Source: Rahnella inusitata (GTDB taxonomy: Bacteria; Pseudomonadota; Gammaproteobacteria; Enterobacterales; Enterobacteriaceae). From it: a DNA stretch of 64,000 nt. This document shows, piece by piece, positions 9,206-18,960 of the stretch; the stretch's first letter is position 1, and every line of letters begins with the position of its first letter. The position numbers and the translations under genes were made by a program. Location of the stretch: positions 1 to 64,000 of the forward strand of contig NZ_JYDE01000009.1 in NCBI RefSeq assembly GCF_003263515.1, in the 5' to 3' direction. The notes beneath the pieces are model-generated. The model was not told the origin of the DNA. It saw nothing but the letters and a program-made list of their open reading frames with translations, and did no database searches.

Positions 9206-10750
9206 ATGTCGAGCAACAAAAAACCGATGGTTCTGGTGATTCTTGATGGTTACGGTCATCGTGAAGAACAACAAGACAACGCGATTCTGAATGCCAAAAC
9301 ACCGGTCATGGATAATCTTTGGGCGACCCAACCCCATACGCTGATCGCCGCATCCGGTCTGGACGTCGGCCTGCCTGACGGCCAGATGGGCAACTCCGAA
9401 GTCGGCCATGTCAATTTAGGTGCGGGTCGCATTGTGTATCAGGATTTGACCCGCCTCGATAAAGAGATCAAAGAAGGCGATTTCTTTAATAATAGCGTAC
9501 TGACCGCCGCTGTTGATCGCGCCGTCAGTGCAGGCAAAGCAGTTCACATTATGGGGCTTCTCTCTGCGGGCGGCGTTCATAGCCACGAAGACCACATTAT
9601 GGCCATGGTAGAACTGGCCCATCGTCGCGGCGCAAAAGCGATTTACCTGCATGCTTTCCTTGATGGCCGCGATACGCCACCGCGCAGCGCAGAATCTGCC
9701 TTAAAACGTTTCACTGAGAAATTCGCTGAGATCGGCACAGGCCGGATTGCATCAATCGTTGGCCGTTACTACGCCATGGACCGCGATAATCGTTGGGATC
9801 GCGTACAACTTTCCTATGACCTGATGGCTGAGGCAAAAGGCGCGTTCACGGCCGATAACGCACTGGCAGGTCTGCAAGCTGCGTATGCCCGTGATGAAAA
9901 TGATGAATTTGTGAAACCAACCGTATTGCAGGCTGCCGGGGAAGAAACCGCTGCGATCAACGATGGCGACGCGATGATCTTTATGAACTTCCGCGCCGAC
10001 CGCGCACGCGAAATCACCCGCGCGTTCATCAGCCCGGACTTCGACGGCTTTACGCGTGAAAAAGTGATTAACTTCGGCGATTTCGTCATGCTGACCGAAT
10101 ATGCTGCCGACATCGACGCAGCCTGCGCGTATCCTCCTGCATCCCTGAAAAATACCTTGGGTGAATGGCTGATGGCACACGACAAAACGCAGTTGCGCAT
10201 CTCCGAAACTGAAAAATACGCACACGTGACCTTCTTCTTTAACGGCGGTATGGAAGATGCGTTTACCGGTGAAGACCGTATCCTGGTGAAATCGCCGAAC
10301 GTGGCAACTTATGATCTGCAACCGGAAATGAGCTCCGCAGAGCTCACTGACAAACTGCTGGGCGCCATTGCCAGCGGCAAATACGACGCCATTATTTGTA
10401 ACTATCCGAATGGCGACATGGTCGGCCACACGGGTGTGTATGAAGCAGCCGTCAATGCGGTGGAAACGCTGGATAACTGTGTTGCACAAGTGGTCGACGC
10501 CGTGAAAGCCGTTGGCGGCCAGTTGCTGATCACCGCTGACCACGGTAACGCAGAGCAGATGCGTGATCCGGCCACCGGTCAGGCACACACCGCCCACACC
10601 AGCCTGCCAGTCCCGCTGATTTATGTCGGTGGCAACGCCGAGGCCGTGGAAGGCGGTAAACTGTCGGATATCGCACCTACTATGCTCTCGCTGATGGGAA
10701 TGGAAATTCCGCCAGAAATGAGTGGCAAACCGCTGTTTATCGCACGCTAA
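9206..10750 (+). CDS. gpmI: 2,3-bisphosphoglycerate-independent phosphoglycerate mutase
   Basis: Manganese-dependent interconversion of 3- and 2-phosphoglycerate in glycolysis. The 514-residue length from the ATG at 9206 (GAGGT upstream) equals E. coli GpmM/GpmI. Motifs are [11 protein letters not shown] (first metal-binding Asp), [15 protein letters not shown] with the phospho-Ser, FLDGRDTPP, and the C-terminal metal-binding [10 protein letters not shown] and [10 protein letters not shown]. The frame opens 12 codons earlier, but those codons carry no homology. A terminator separates it from envC. Confidence 0.98.
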   Translation: MSSNKKPMVLVILDGYGHREEQQDNAILNAKTPVMDNLWATQPHTLIAASGLDVGLPDGQMGNSEVGHVNLGAGRIVYQDLTRLDKEIKEGDFFNNSVLTAAVDRAVSAGKAVHIMGLLSAGGVHSHEDHIMAMVELAHRRGAKAIYLHAFLDGRDTPPRSAESALKRFTEKFAEIGTGRIASIVGRYYAMDRDNRWDRVQLSYDLMAEAKGAFTADNALAGLQAAYARDENDEFVKPTVLQAAGEETAAINDGDAMIFMNFRADRAREITRAFISPDFDGFTREKVINFGDFVMLTEYAADIDAACAYPPASLKNTLGEWLMAHDKTQLRISETEKYAHVTFFFNGGMEDAFTGEDRILVKSPNVATYDLQPEMSSAELTDKLLGAIASGKYDAIICNYPNGDMVGHTGVYEAAVNAVETLDNCVAQVVDAVKAVGGQLLITADHGNAEQMRDPATGQAHTAHTSLPVPLIYVGGNAEAVEGGKLSDIAPTMLSLMGMEIPPEMSGKPLFIAR

Positions 10751-10773
10751 TTTCCTTAAACCCCCTGAAATAC

Positions 10774-10806
10774 AGGCGTATCTGCTCGGGCAGGTACGCC
10801 TTTTTT
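10774..10806 (+). terminator. Terminator after gpmI
   Basis: Stem AGGCGTA.CTGC/GCAG.TACGCCT with a TCGG loop and six T. It lies 24 bp past the gpmI stop. Confidence 0.85.
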
Positions 10807-10895
10807 GTTTGTGCATCAGCCGGTTGATTAGTGTTACGATACGGCCAGGGACAGCCATATTGTCTATCATCCACGGTCGACAAGCGGAAAAAAGT

Positions 10896-12188
10896 TTGAG
10901 CAAATTCATTCATTTCAGCCTGATGAGAAACCGCCTTTCCGCTTCGGACAAGGTCGTATCCGCCTTCCCATCTTCAGCCTTATTGCTTTGCGCCTCTTTA
11001 CTGACGCTCTCTCTTACTGCCCATGCTGATGACAATAAAGATCAGCTCAAAACCATTCAGCAAAACATCGCAGAAAAAGAGAAAAGCGTTAAACAGCAGA
11101 AACAACAACGCGGCACGCTGTTGCAACAATTGCAGGCGCAGGAAAAAACCATTGCTTCGGCCAGTTCCCAGCTTCGCAGCACACAATCGACGCTGAGTAC
11201 CCTTGGGAAAGATATCTCCGGGCTGACGCTGTCTATCGACAAATTGCAGAAACAGCAAAAAACGCAGGAAACCATTCTCGCCAAACAGCTCGATTCCGCA
11301 TTCCGCATCGGTCAGCACAAAGGCCTGCAACTCCTTCTCAGTAGTGAAGAGAGCGAGCGCAGCGAGCGGATCCTGGCCTATTTCGGTTATCTGAATGAAG
11401 CCCGCCAGAAGACCATCGAAGAACTCAAACAAACGCGCACCACGCTCGGCGAACAGCGGGTTTCGTTAGAGTCCAAACAAACCCAGCAGAAAAGCCTGCT
11501 AGGCGAGCAGCAGACTCAGCAGCAAAAGCTTGAGCAAGCTCGCGCAGCGCGCAAACAAACGCTGACAGCGCTCGAGTCTTCTTTGCAAAAAGATGAGCAA
11601 AGCCTGACCGAACTGCGTGCCAACGAATCGAGCCTGCAAAACAAAATTGCGGCCGCTGAGCGTGCCGCAAAAGCCCGTGCTGAGAAAGAAGCGCGCGAAG
11701 CCGCCGCCGTGCGGGCGAAAGAGCAGCAAGCGAAGAAAAAAGGCTCCACCTACAAACCGACGCAAAGCGAGCAATCGCTGATGGCGCGCACCGGCGGGCT
11801 GGGAAGGCCATCCGGACAGAATATGTGGCCGGTTACCGGTTCGTTGATACACCGTTTCGGCGAACAGTTGCAGGGTGAACTACGCTGGAAAGGAATTGTA
11901 ATTTCGGCACGTGAAGGCAGTGATGTGCGTGCAATTGCAGAAGGCCGCGTCATTCTGGCGGACTGGTTACAAGGCTACGGGCTGGTTGTGGTGATCGACC
12001 ACGGCAGGGGTGACATGAGCCTTTACGGATATAACCAGGATGCGCTGGTCAGCGTGGGCGATCAGGTGAAAACCGGTCAGGCCATTGCCAAAGTAGGGAA
12101 CAGCGGCGGACAAGGCCAGCCATCGCTGTATTTTGAAATTCGTCGTCAGGGCCAGGCCGTTAACCCACAGCCGTGGTTGGGAAGATAG
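10896..12188 (+). CDS. envC: Murein hydrolase activator EnvC
   Basis: Periplasmic divisome protein that activates amidases AmiA and AmiB for septal peptidoglycan splitting. It has a signal peptide ending LTAHA-DD, a long Gln/Lys-rich coiled coil (about 40-280), and a C-terminal LytM fold from about 310. That fold is catalytically degenerate: SLYGYNQ stands where active LytM enzymes have an HxH motif, as is normal for EnvC. The TTG at 10896 is chosen because GGAAAA lies upstream; the first plausible ATG (10923) has no ribosome site but would give 421 residues, close to E. coli (419). The 3' end abuts yibQ. Confidence 0.93.
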   Translation: MSKFIHFSLMRNRLSASDKVVSAFPSSALLLCASLLTLSLTAHADDNKDQLKTIQQNIAEKEKSVKQQKQQRGTLLQQLQAQEKTIASASSQLRSTQSTLSTLGKDISGLTLSIDKLQKQQKTQETILAKQLDSAFRIGQHKGLQLLLSSEESERSERILAYFGYLNEARQKTIEELKQTRTTLGEQRVSLESKQTQQKSLLGEQQTQQQKLEQARAARKQTLTALESSLQKDEQSLTELRANESSLQNKIAAAERAAKARAEKEAREAAAVRAKEQQAKKKGSTYKPTQSEQSLMARTGGLGRPSGQNMWPVTGSLIHRFGEQLQGELRWKGIVISAREGSDVRAIAEGRVILADWLQGYGLVVVIDHGRGDMSLYGYNQDALVSVGDQVKTGQAIAKVGNSGGQGQPSLYFEIRRQGQAVNPQPWLGR

Positions 12189-12190
12189 CA

Positions 12191-13183
12191 TTGCAATATA
12201 AAAAGTCCGTTTTAGCTGCCCTTTGTGGTACTGCGTTATTCGTTTGTCAGGTTCAGGCAGCGAAATTATCCATTCTGATTGATGACTTTGGTTATCGCCA
12301 GCATGAGGAAAACCAGGTACTTCAGATGCCAAAAGCGGTATCCGTGGCGATTTTCCCCAATGCACCCGATTCGCAGATGATGATGAACAAGGCCCACCAG
12401 CAGGGGCGTGAAATTCTGATCCATCTGCCGATGGCGCCGTTGAGCAAACAACCGCTGGAGAAAAATACGCTGACTCCAGGCATGAGCGCCGGGGAAGTGA
12501 AACGGATAGTCGATCAGGCGATCGCCAACATTCCCTACGCGATTGGCATCAACAACCACATGGGCAGCGCCATGACCTCTAGCCTGACCGGTATGGAAAA
12601 CGTCATGCAGGCCATGAACGCTCACAATCTGTTCTTCCTCGACAGCATGACTATCGGCAATACCAAGTCGGTCCAGGCCGCTGAGGGAACCCGTGTGAAA
12701 GTCATTAAGCGCAACGTCTTTTTAGATGATGTACAAAATGAGGCTGAAATTCGTCGTCAGTTTGAGCGCGCCATTCAACTGGCACGCAAAAACGGCTATG
12801 CGATCGCCATAGGCCATCCGCATCCCACGACGGTGAAAGTACTGCAACAAATGCTGCCGAATTTGCCTTCCGATATCGTGCTGGTGCGGCCAAGCGATCT
12901 GCTCAATGAACCAATACGCAGTTCAGCCTCTGCGGGTAAACCGCCGAAGATCACACCGGCCAAATCAGCTGCTAAAGGCATCAGCGTTTGTCGCGTGAAA
13001 CATCCTGTTGCTCAGATTTATGCGGATAGCATGTTTAAAGTCATCGGTGAAAGTCTGGCGACGACGCCGGCCGTCCTGTTCATCGAGCGCCAGTATCATG
13101 CGTTGACAACGTTCCCACACATGCAGGGAGCCGCGCCGGTTGAACCGGCAACAGAGATAAACCCTGGCCCAAAAAATAAATGA
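12191..13183 (+). CDS. yibQ: Divergent polysaccharide deacetylase family protein YibQ
   Basis: Secreted protein of the divergent polysaccharide deacetylase family. It has a signal peptide (cleavage near QVQA-AK) and the domain opening LSILIDDFGYR, with EILIHLPMAP, GINNHMGSAMT and FFLDSMTIGNTK later. The molecular role is not established. The TTG at 12191 with GGGAAG upstream gives 330 residues; a GTG at 12173 inside envC lacks a ribosome site. Co-transcription with envC is likely (2-bp gap), as in E. coli. The C-terminal 70 residues are Pro/Ala-rich and poorly conserved. Confidence 0.88.
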   Translation: MQYKKSVLAALCGTALFVCQVQAAKLSILIDDFGYRQHEENQVLQMPKAVSVAIFPNAPDSQMMMNKAHQQGREILIHLPMAPLSKQPLEKNTLTPGMSAGEVKRIVDQAIANIPYAIGINNHMGSAMTSSLTGMENVMQAMNAHNLFFLDSMTIGNTKSVQAAEGTRVKVIKRNVFLDDVQNEAEIRRQFERAIQLARKNGYAIAIGHPHPTTVKVLQQMLPNLPSDIVLVRPSDLLNEPIRSSASAGKPPKITPAKSAAKGISVCRVKHPVAQIYADSMFKVIGESLATTPAVLFIERQYHALTTFPHMQGAAPVEPATEINPGPKNK

Positions 13184-13307
13184 GAATTCAACCTATTGAT
13201 AAACATGATTTTAGCACCCAAAACCAAATAGGTAGAGCTTAAAGAATTTGCCCCCTATAATGGGCGCTGCATGTTTTTGGATTCAGACTGCGCAGGGGCG
13301 CTCACAA

Positions 13308-14531
13308 ATGGGACAAGATCGATCTAAAATTCTGCTGCTCGACAGCGGCAAAGAATGGGGAGGTGGCACTAACAGTATGTTAGAGCTGCTGAAAAGAATC
13401 GATCGGGAAAAATTTGAAATTAGCTGCTGCTTTTACAATGATTATTCGCGGGATAACGGGGAAACCATCAGCCAGATATTGAACTCGCTGAACATTCCCG
13501 TCTTCTTTATCCCGCAGGTTAAACAACCTGCCTGGGCAAAAATCACTAAAGAAGTGCTGCGTACCCTGTTTTTCTTCAGTAGTCATCTGCGTCAGAAAGC
13601 CATTTACTCCGTTGATAAAGTCTGGCGAATCAACCCCAACATTCGCAAGATCCACTCCCTGCTTGAGCTCGGCCAGTTCGACATTCTGTATATGAATAAT
13701 CAGCCCAGCTCTAACGTTGAAGGGTATTATTCCACCGCAGGTTTACCGACGGCTATTGTGCAGCATTGTCGCATTGAGCCGGTGCTGAACCGCGATGTCG
13801 TGCGCATTGTGAATAAGTTCTGCCACAGCATTATTTCTGTTTCTCAGGGCGTGCAGGAACAGTTGCTAAAGCGCGGAGTGCGCAGTGAATTATGTTTTAC
13901 CGTTTTCAACGGTATTGATATCAATCAACCCTTGCCCGATGGCGCCAATATCCGTAAGGAATTGGGCGCGACCGATGAGACTTTCATCTTTGGCAGCATC
14001 GGCTCGCTGATCAACCGTAAAGCACATCATTTCACCTTGCTGGCACTGGATAAATTTAACCGGGCTTTCCCGGAAGCAAAATGGATGATGGTATTTGTCG
14101 GCGAAGGGCCAAATTTACGTCGCCTTATCCAGCAGGCTGCAAGCCTTAACATGATGGATAAAGTGGTCTTTACCGGTTTTCAAAGCAACGCGCTGGAGTA
14201 TCTGTCCGCGTTCGATGCCTTTATTTTAGGGTCGAAAAGCGAAGGACTGCCGCGTGTTGTTTTAGAATCGATGCTGCTGGAAACGCCGGTCATTGGCTCC
14301 AACGTAACCGGTACCGCTGAACTGGTAAAGAACGCTGAAACAGGCATGTTATTTGAGTACGGCGACGTTGAAATGCTCTTTAACCATATGAAAACACTGT
14401 ATCTCAACGAGCATCTTCGTAACGAGATAGCACAGCAGGCGAACGCCAATGTTCGCGATAAATTTGCCATTGAGAAATATGTCTCTGGCGTTGAAACCGT
14501 TTTAAGCAGTGTCAAAAAGAAACAAGGCTGA
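13308..14531 (+). CDS. Glycosyltransferase, GT4 family
   Basis: A retaining GT-B glycosyltransferase by sequence. The N-terminal part has a GKEWGGGTNSML loop; the C-terminal nucleotide-sugar domain has FGSIGSLINRKAHH, FVGEGPNLRRLI, VVFTGFQSN and the EX7E-type segment GSKSEGLPRVVLESM. About 407 residues from ATG 13308 (AGGGG upstream). The acceptor is unknown. It sits where E. coli carries the unrelated GT2 gene yibD, and its stop is 2 bp before the next gene, so the pair is probably one operon. LPS or another surface glycan is the likely target (inference from location near tdh-kbl-hldD). Confidence 0.85.
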   Translation: MGQDRSKILLLDSGKEWGGGTNSMLELLKRIDREKFEISCCFYNDYSRDNGETISQILNSLNIPVFFIPQVKQPAWAKITKEVLRTLFFFSSHLRQKAIYSVDKVWRINPNIRKIHSLLELGQFDILYMNNQPSSNVEGYYSTAGLPTAIVQHCRIEPVLNRDVVRIVNKFCHSIISVSQGVQEQLLKRGVRSELCFTVFNGIDINQPLPDGANIRKELGATDETFIFGSIGSLINRKAHHFTLLALDKFNRAFPEAKWMMVFVGEGPNLRRLIQQAASLNMMDKVVFTGFQSNALEYLSAFDAFILGSKSEGLPRVVLESMLLETPVIGSNVTGTAELVKNAETGMLFEYGDVEMLFNHMKTLYLNEHLRNEIAQQANANVRDKFAIEKYVSGVETVLSSVKKKQG

Positions 14532-14533
14532 AC

Positions 14534-15463
14534 ATGTTCAAATTCCTGAATTCAAAATATCGTCACATTCTTTCGCGCCACAATCTGCCTTATTCGCAGA
14601 CAGTGACAGCAGGCTTGCCTGAGAACAGCGTGACGTCCGTGGTAATCCCTTCCGCGGGCGCTGACTATATTGAAGAAGCCTGTTTGTGCGCAGAATTTGC
14701 TGACAAATTTGCCACCCAGCTGCAGGAAATTGTTATCGTGACCGATCAGGACGCCAGCCAGTTCAGGTCGCTGCCGGAAAAAGTCCGCATTGTGACGCTG
14801 AACCCGGAGACAAAGTCTGGCGATTATCGCTATAAGCAAATTTATCTCAGCCGTTTGATCAAACTAATGGCTCCTTTGCAGGCCAGAACCGACGGTATTT
14901 TGATGATCGATTCTGATTTGAACTTGCTGAAGATGCCTGAAATTCAGCTGCATGAAAATCACATTTACTCGAGCTTCCGTCAGGGAAAAATGATCGCAAA
15001 ACTCGACGGATGCGATCCGGCGATCATTCCGGCTTATTACAAAGACAGCGTGCGGCCTTACATCGTTGATCACGTCAACGGCGCATTCTTAGCCGCAACG
15101 CGTAAAACCTGGGAACGTTTGTGTCCGCTGTGGATTATGTTCTTCCGCGACACCTGGAATATTCTGCCTGACAATCAGCCGCCAACGGATCAATTACCGC
15201 TTGCCGCGATGCTCGATACGCTGGACATTAAAAGCGTCAATTTAGGCGACTGGATGAACTGGCCGGTGTCGAAGAAAATTGGTGGCACGCCGTCAATTAT
15301 CCCCAAAGAAGTGATTGGCGCACACGGTGGTTTCCCGCTGACTGAATGGCAAAAGTATCTGGCCTCGCCGGATAACGAGTTATTGTTCAAGGGGCAGGAT
15401 TACACGCGCAAAGTCCGTTATCTGACGGATGCTGAAAAGCAAACGGCGGATCCGGCAGTTTAA
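14534..15463 (+). CDS. Unclassified glycosyltransferase-like protein (GT-A fold suspected)
   Basis: A 309-residue soluble protein that I cannot assign to a named family. An early SVVIPSAGADYIEEACL segment, an acidic DxD-type motif in GILMIDSDLNLL near residue 123, and a later VDHVNGAFLAATRKTW region resemble GT-A enzymes that bind metal and nucleotide sugar through DxD. No signal peptide or membrane helix is seen. It follows the GT4 gene by 2 bp and precedes a bidirectional terminator, so both probably act on the same glycan. It could also be a sugar-modifying enzyme of another kind. Confidence 0.6.
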   Translation: MFKFLNSKYRHILSRHNLPYSQTVTAGLPENSVTSVVIPSAGADYIEEACLCAEFADKFATQLQEIVIVTDQDASQFRSLPEKVRIVTLNPETKSGDYRYKQIYLSRLIKLMAPLQARTDGILMIDSDLNLLKMPEIQLHENHIYSSFRQGKMIAKLDGCDPAIIPAYYKDSVRPYIVDHVNGAFLAATRKTWERLCPLWIMFFRDTWNILPDNQPPTDQLPLAAMLDTLDIKSVNLGDWMNWPVSKKIGGTPSIIPKEVIGAHGGFPLTEWQKYLASPDNELLFKGQDYTRKVRYLTDAEKQTADPAV

Positions 15464-15485
15464 ATTTTTTGGCAACCATGAACAG

Positions 15486-15511
15486 AAGGCCCGCTGATTT
15501 AGCGGGCCTTT
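15486..15511. terminator. Bidirectional terminator between the GT pair and tdh
   Basis: Perfect 10-bp stem AAGGCCCGCT/AGCGGGCCTT with a 5-nt loop. It lies between converging genes. Confidence 0.82.
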
Positions 15512-15527
15512 GTCATTTCAGAGAATG

Positions 15528-16550
15528 TTACCAGTCCAGGATCACTTTTCCGGAATGGCCAGAACGCATGGCGTCGAAGCCTTTCTGGAAGTCATCAATC
15601 GGGAAATGATGAGTAATCAGTGGCGTGAGGTCTAATCCCGACTGGATCAGCGCCGCCATTTTGTACCAGGTTTCAAACATTTCACGGCCATAAATCCCTT
15701 TGATAAACAGCCCTTTGAAGATCACCTGATTCCAGTCGATCGCCATTTCAGCCGAAGGAATACCCAGCATCGCAATACGGCCACCGTGGTTCATCGCACT
15801 GAGCATGCTGCGAAAGGCGGCGGGAGCGCCTGACATTTCCAGGCCGACATCAAACCCTTCGGTCATGCCCAGCTCTTCCATCACCTCAGGCAGGCTCTGC
15901 TGGCTCACATTGACCGCCCGCGTAACGCCCATTTTGCGCGCCAGTTCCAGCCGGTATTCGTTCATGTCAGTAATGACCACGTGACGCGCGCCGACGTGTT
16001 TGCAAATGGCCGCGGCCATGATGCCGATCGGCCCGGCGCCGCTGATCAACACATCCTCGCCAACCAGATCAAACGACAGCGCGGTGTGCACCGCATTGCC
16101 GAGCGGGTCGAAAATCGCGGCCAGATCATCTGAAATGTTGTCAGGTATTTTAAAAGCATTGAACGCCGGCAAAACGAGATATTCCGCAAATGCGCCCGGA
16201 CGGTTAACGCCCACACCCTGCGCATTACGGCAAAGATGCGTGCGACCCCCGCGACAGTTACGGCAATGCCCGCAGGTGATGTGCCCCTCGCCGGAAACAC
16301 GGTCACCCAGACTGAAGCCTTTAACTTCCTGCCCGATTCCGACCACTTCGCCGACATACTCATGCCCGACCACCATCGGCACCGGAATAGTTTTTTGTGA
16401 CCATGCGTCCCAATTATAAATATGCACATCAGTGCCGCAGATCGCCGTTTTGCGGATTTTGATCAGCAAATCGTTGTGCCCTAACTCCGGCACCGGCGCA
16501 TCGGTCATCCAGATACCTTCTTCACGTTTTAGTTTTGCTAACGCTTTCAT
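15528..16550 (-). CDS. tdh: L-threonine 3-dehydrogenase
   Basis: Zinc- and NAD-dependent oxidation of threonine to 2-amino-3-ketobutyrate, first step of the Tdh-Kbl threonine degradation route. The 340-residue product has catalytic-zinc motifs ([21 protein letters not shown]), the four-cysteine structural zinc loop [15 protein letters not shown], and the Rossmann loop GAGPIG. The ATG at 16550 is preceded by GAGGAG at proper spacing; the GTG two codons earlier is too close to it. It lies 9 bp after kbl in one operon. Confidence 0.98.
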   Translation of the reverse strand: MKALAKLKREEGIWMTDAPVPELGHNDLLIKIRKTAICGTDVHIYNWDAWSQKTIPVPMVVGHEYVGEVVGIGQEVKGFSLGDRVSGEGHITCGHCRNCRGGRTHLCRNAQGVGVNRPGAFAEYLVLPAFNAFKIPDNISDDLAAIFDPLGNAVHTALSFDLVGEDVLISGAGPIGIMAAAICKHVGARHVVITDMNEYRLELARKMGVTRAVNVSQQSLPEVMEELGMTEGFDVGLEMSGAPAAFRSMLSAMNHGGRIAMLGIPSAEMAIDWNQVIFKGLFIKGIYGREMFETWYKMAALIQSGLDLTPLITHHFPIDDFQKGFDAMRSGHSGKVILDW

Positions 16551-16559
16551 GGACACTCC

Positions 16560-17756
16560 TCAGGCGATCACGCCAAGTTTTTTGCCGATACGGGTGAAGG
16601 CGTCAACGGCTTGTTCGATCTGTTCCGTGGTATGCGCCGCGGACATTTGGGTACGAATCCGCGCCTGTCCCTGTGGCACCACCGGATAAAAGAAACCGGT
16701 AACGTAAATGCCTTCCTGTTGCAACTGAGCGGCGAAATCCTGCGCCAGACGCGCTTCGCCGAGCATGACCGGGATAATGGCGTGATCGGCACCGGCCAGC
16801 GTAAAGCCAGCAGTGGTCATTTTTTCGCGAAACAGTTTGGAATTGGAGAGAAGCTTCTCACGCAATTCGCTGCCTTTTTCGAGCATCGACAAAACTTCAA
16901 GAGACGCAGCAACAATCGACGGCGCCAGAGAGTTCGAGAAGAGATAGGGACGCGAGCGCTGACGCAGCCAGTCGATCACTTCCTGACGCGCCGCCGTGTA
17001 TCCGCCAGATGCGCCACCCAGCGCTTTGCCGAGCGTGCCGGTGATAATGTCCACGCGGCCCATGACGTCACAATATTCGTGTGTTCCCCGACCCTCGGCG
17101 CCGACAAAGCCGACGGCATGGGAATCATCGACCATCACCAGCGCATCGAAACGCTCGGCCAGATCGCATACGCCCTTGAGGTTGGCAATTACGCCGTCCA
17201 TGGAAAAGACACCGTCGGTCGCAACCAGAATGTGCCGCGCACCCTCATCTTTCGCCTGCTGTAAACGCGCTTCCAGCTCCGCCATATTGTTGTTGGCATA
17301 CCGATAGCGTTTGGCTTTGCACAGACGCACACCGTCAATTATCGACGCATGATTAAGCGCATCGGAGATAATCGCATCTTCTTCACCTAACAGCGTTTCA
17401 AATAAACCGCCGTTAGCGTCGAAACAGGAGGAATACAGAATGGCATCGTCCATACCGAGAAAATCCGCCAGACGATGTTCGAGTTGTTTATGCGTATCTT
17501 GTGTGCCGCAGATAAAACGCACCGAGGCCATGCCAAAACCGTGGCTGTCGAGCCCGGCTTTCGCAGCCTGGATTAATGCGGGATGGTTCGCAAGCCCGAG
17601 ATAGTTATTCGCGCAAAAATTAATGACCGGCTTACCACCGGCAACCGAAACCTCTGGCTGCTGCGGCGTGGTGAGAATGCGTTCTTCCTTAAACAATCCA
17701 TCAACCCGCGCCTGATCGAGCTGGTCTTCCAATTGGCGATAAAACGAAACAGACAT
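16560..17756 (-). CDS. kbl: 2-amino-3-ketobutyrate CoA ligase
   Basis: PLP enzyme that cleaves 2-amino-3-ketobutyrate with CoA into glycine and acetyl-CoA. The 398 residues equal the E. coli length. Motifs are [26 protein letters not shown], and the PLP-lysine segment [10 protein letters not shown]. It is the first gene of the kbl-tdh operon, divergent from hldD across a 241-bp region; in E. coli this operon is leucine/Lrp-controlled, but no Lrp site was assigned here. Confidence 0.98.
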   Translation of the reverse strand: MSVSFYRQLEDQLDQARVDGLFKEERILTTPQQPEVSVAGGKPVINFCANNYLGLANHPALIQAAKAGLDSHGFGMASVRFICGTQDTHKQLEHRLADFLGMDDAILYSSCFDANGGLFETLLGEEDAIISDALNHASIIDGVRLCKAKRYRYANNNMAELEARLQQAKDEGARHILVATDGVFSMDGVIANLKGVCDLAERFDALVMVDDSHAVGFVGAEGRGTHEYCDVMGRVDIITGTLGKALGGASGGYTAARQEVIDWLRQRSRPYLFSNSLAPSIVAASLEVLSMLEKGSELREKLLSNSKLFREKMTTAGFTLAGADHAIIPVMLGEARLAQDFAAQLQQEGIYVTGFFYPVVPQGQARIRTQMSAAHTTEQIEQAVDAFTRIGKKLGVIA

Positions 17757-17997
17757 ACAGTATTCTCCTGAAATGACTCATTCACGGAATACATTACTAA
17801 TCTGTATATGAAATAACGATGAAAACGCTCACAATATCTTCATTTTGCAGCATAGTTCACGCCTTACGCCCTGAAACATAAGAATGCGTGTTATCGGACA
17901 CCTTCCCAATGTGAGCTTCATAATGAAGTGTTATGATATTGCCAACTGTATAAATCACGCATGGTGCGTGATTTTAAAATGATTAAAGGTGAGTCCC

Positions 17998-18930
17998 ATG
18001 ATAATCGTCACTGGCGGCGCTGGTTTTATCGGCAGCAATATTATTAAATCGCTCAATGATATGGGATATCGCGATATTTTAGTGGTCGATAACCTGAAAG
18101 ACGGCACCAAATTCGTCAATCTGGTCGATCTGGATATTGCGGATTACTGCGATAAAGAAGACTTCATCGCCAGCATCGTTGCCGGCGATGATCTGGGTGA
18201 TATCGACGCAATCTTCCATGAAGGCGCGTGCTCGTCCACTACGGAGTGGGACGGCAAATACATGATGGATAACAACTATCAGTATTCGAAAGATATCCTG
18301 CATTTCTGTCTCGATCGTAGCATTCCTTTCCTGTACGCCTCTTCCGCTGCGACCTACGGCAGCCAGAGCACCAGCTTTGTTGAAGAACGTCAGTACGAGC
18401 AACCGCTGAACGTGTACGGTTACTCTAAGTTCCTGTTTGACCAGTATGTTCGTGAAATTTTGCCGCACGCTGAATCTCAGATCTGCGGTTTCCGCTACTT
18501 CAACGTTTATGGCCCACGTGAAGGTCATAAAGGCAGCATGGCCAGCGTTGCATTCCATCTGAATAACCAAATCAACGCCGGTGAGAATCCTAAATTGTTC
18601 TCTGGCAGCGAAGGGTTTAAACGTGATTTCATCTATGTAGGTGATGTGGCGGCGGTAAACCTGTGGTTCTGGCAGAACGGCGTTTCCGGTATTTTCAACT
18701 GCGGCACCGGCCGTTCAGAATCTTTCCAGGCTGTAGCGGATGCCGTCGTGGCCTATCACAAATCGGGCGATATCGAATACATTCCCTTCCCGGAAAAACT
18801 GAAAGGTCGTTACCAGTCTTTCACGCAGGCTGATATGACGGCTCTGCGTAAAGCGGGTTATGACAAGCCGTTCAAAACGGTTGCCGAAGGTGTGACGGAA
18901 TACATGAGCTGGCTCAACCGCACAGTCTAA
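17998..18930 (+). CDS. hldD: ADP-L-glycero-D-manno-heptose 6-epimerase
   Basis: Epimerises ADP-D,D-heptose to ADP-L,D-heptose, the donor for the LPS inner core (also called rfaD/gmhD). The 310-residue SDR-type protein begins [14 protein letters not shown] (NADP loop) and has the catalytic [11 protein letters not shown] motif and [14 protein letters not shown]. The start at 17998 matches E. coli; the three preceding codons are ignored. It opens the plus-strand LPS core cluster hldD-waaF-waaC and onwards. Confidence 0.98.
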   Translation: MIIVTGGAGFIGSNIIKSLNDMGYRDILVVDNLKDGTKFVNLVDLDIADYCDKEDFIASIVAGDDLGDIDAIFHEGACSSTTEWDGKYMMDNNYQYSKDILHFCLDRSIPFLYASSAATYGSQSTSFVEERQYEQPLNVYGYSKFLFDQYVREILPHAESQICGFRYFNVYGPREGHKGSMASVAFHLNNQINAGENPKLFSGSEGFKRDFIYVGDVAAVNLWFWQNGVSGIFNCGTGRSESFQAVADAVVAYHKSGDIEYIPFPEKLKGRYQSFTQADMTALRKAGYDKPFKTVAEGVTEYMSWLNRTV

Positions 18931-18960
18931 GAACCGCACATTGAGGAATGGATTAACGGT

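Noticed and set aside
9752-10909. Long antisense open frame (385 codons) opposite gpmI
   Set aside because: It is a shadow of the codon pattern of gpmI; the product lacks any family motif and is rich in Cys/His as expected from antisense translation.
11425-11852. Overlapping antisense frames opposite the envC coiled coil
   Set aside because: They come from the Gln/Ala/Lys-rich coiled-coil codons; no ribosome site and no homology.
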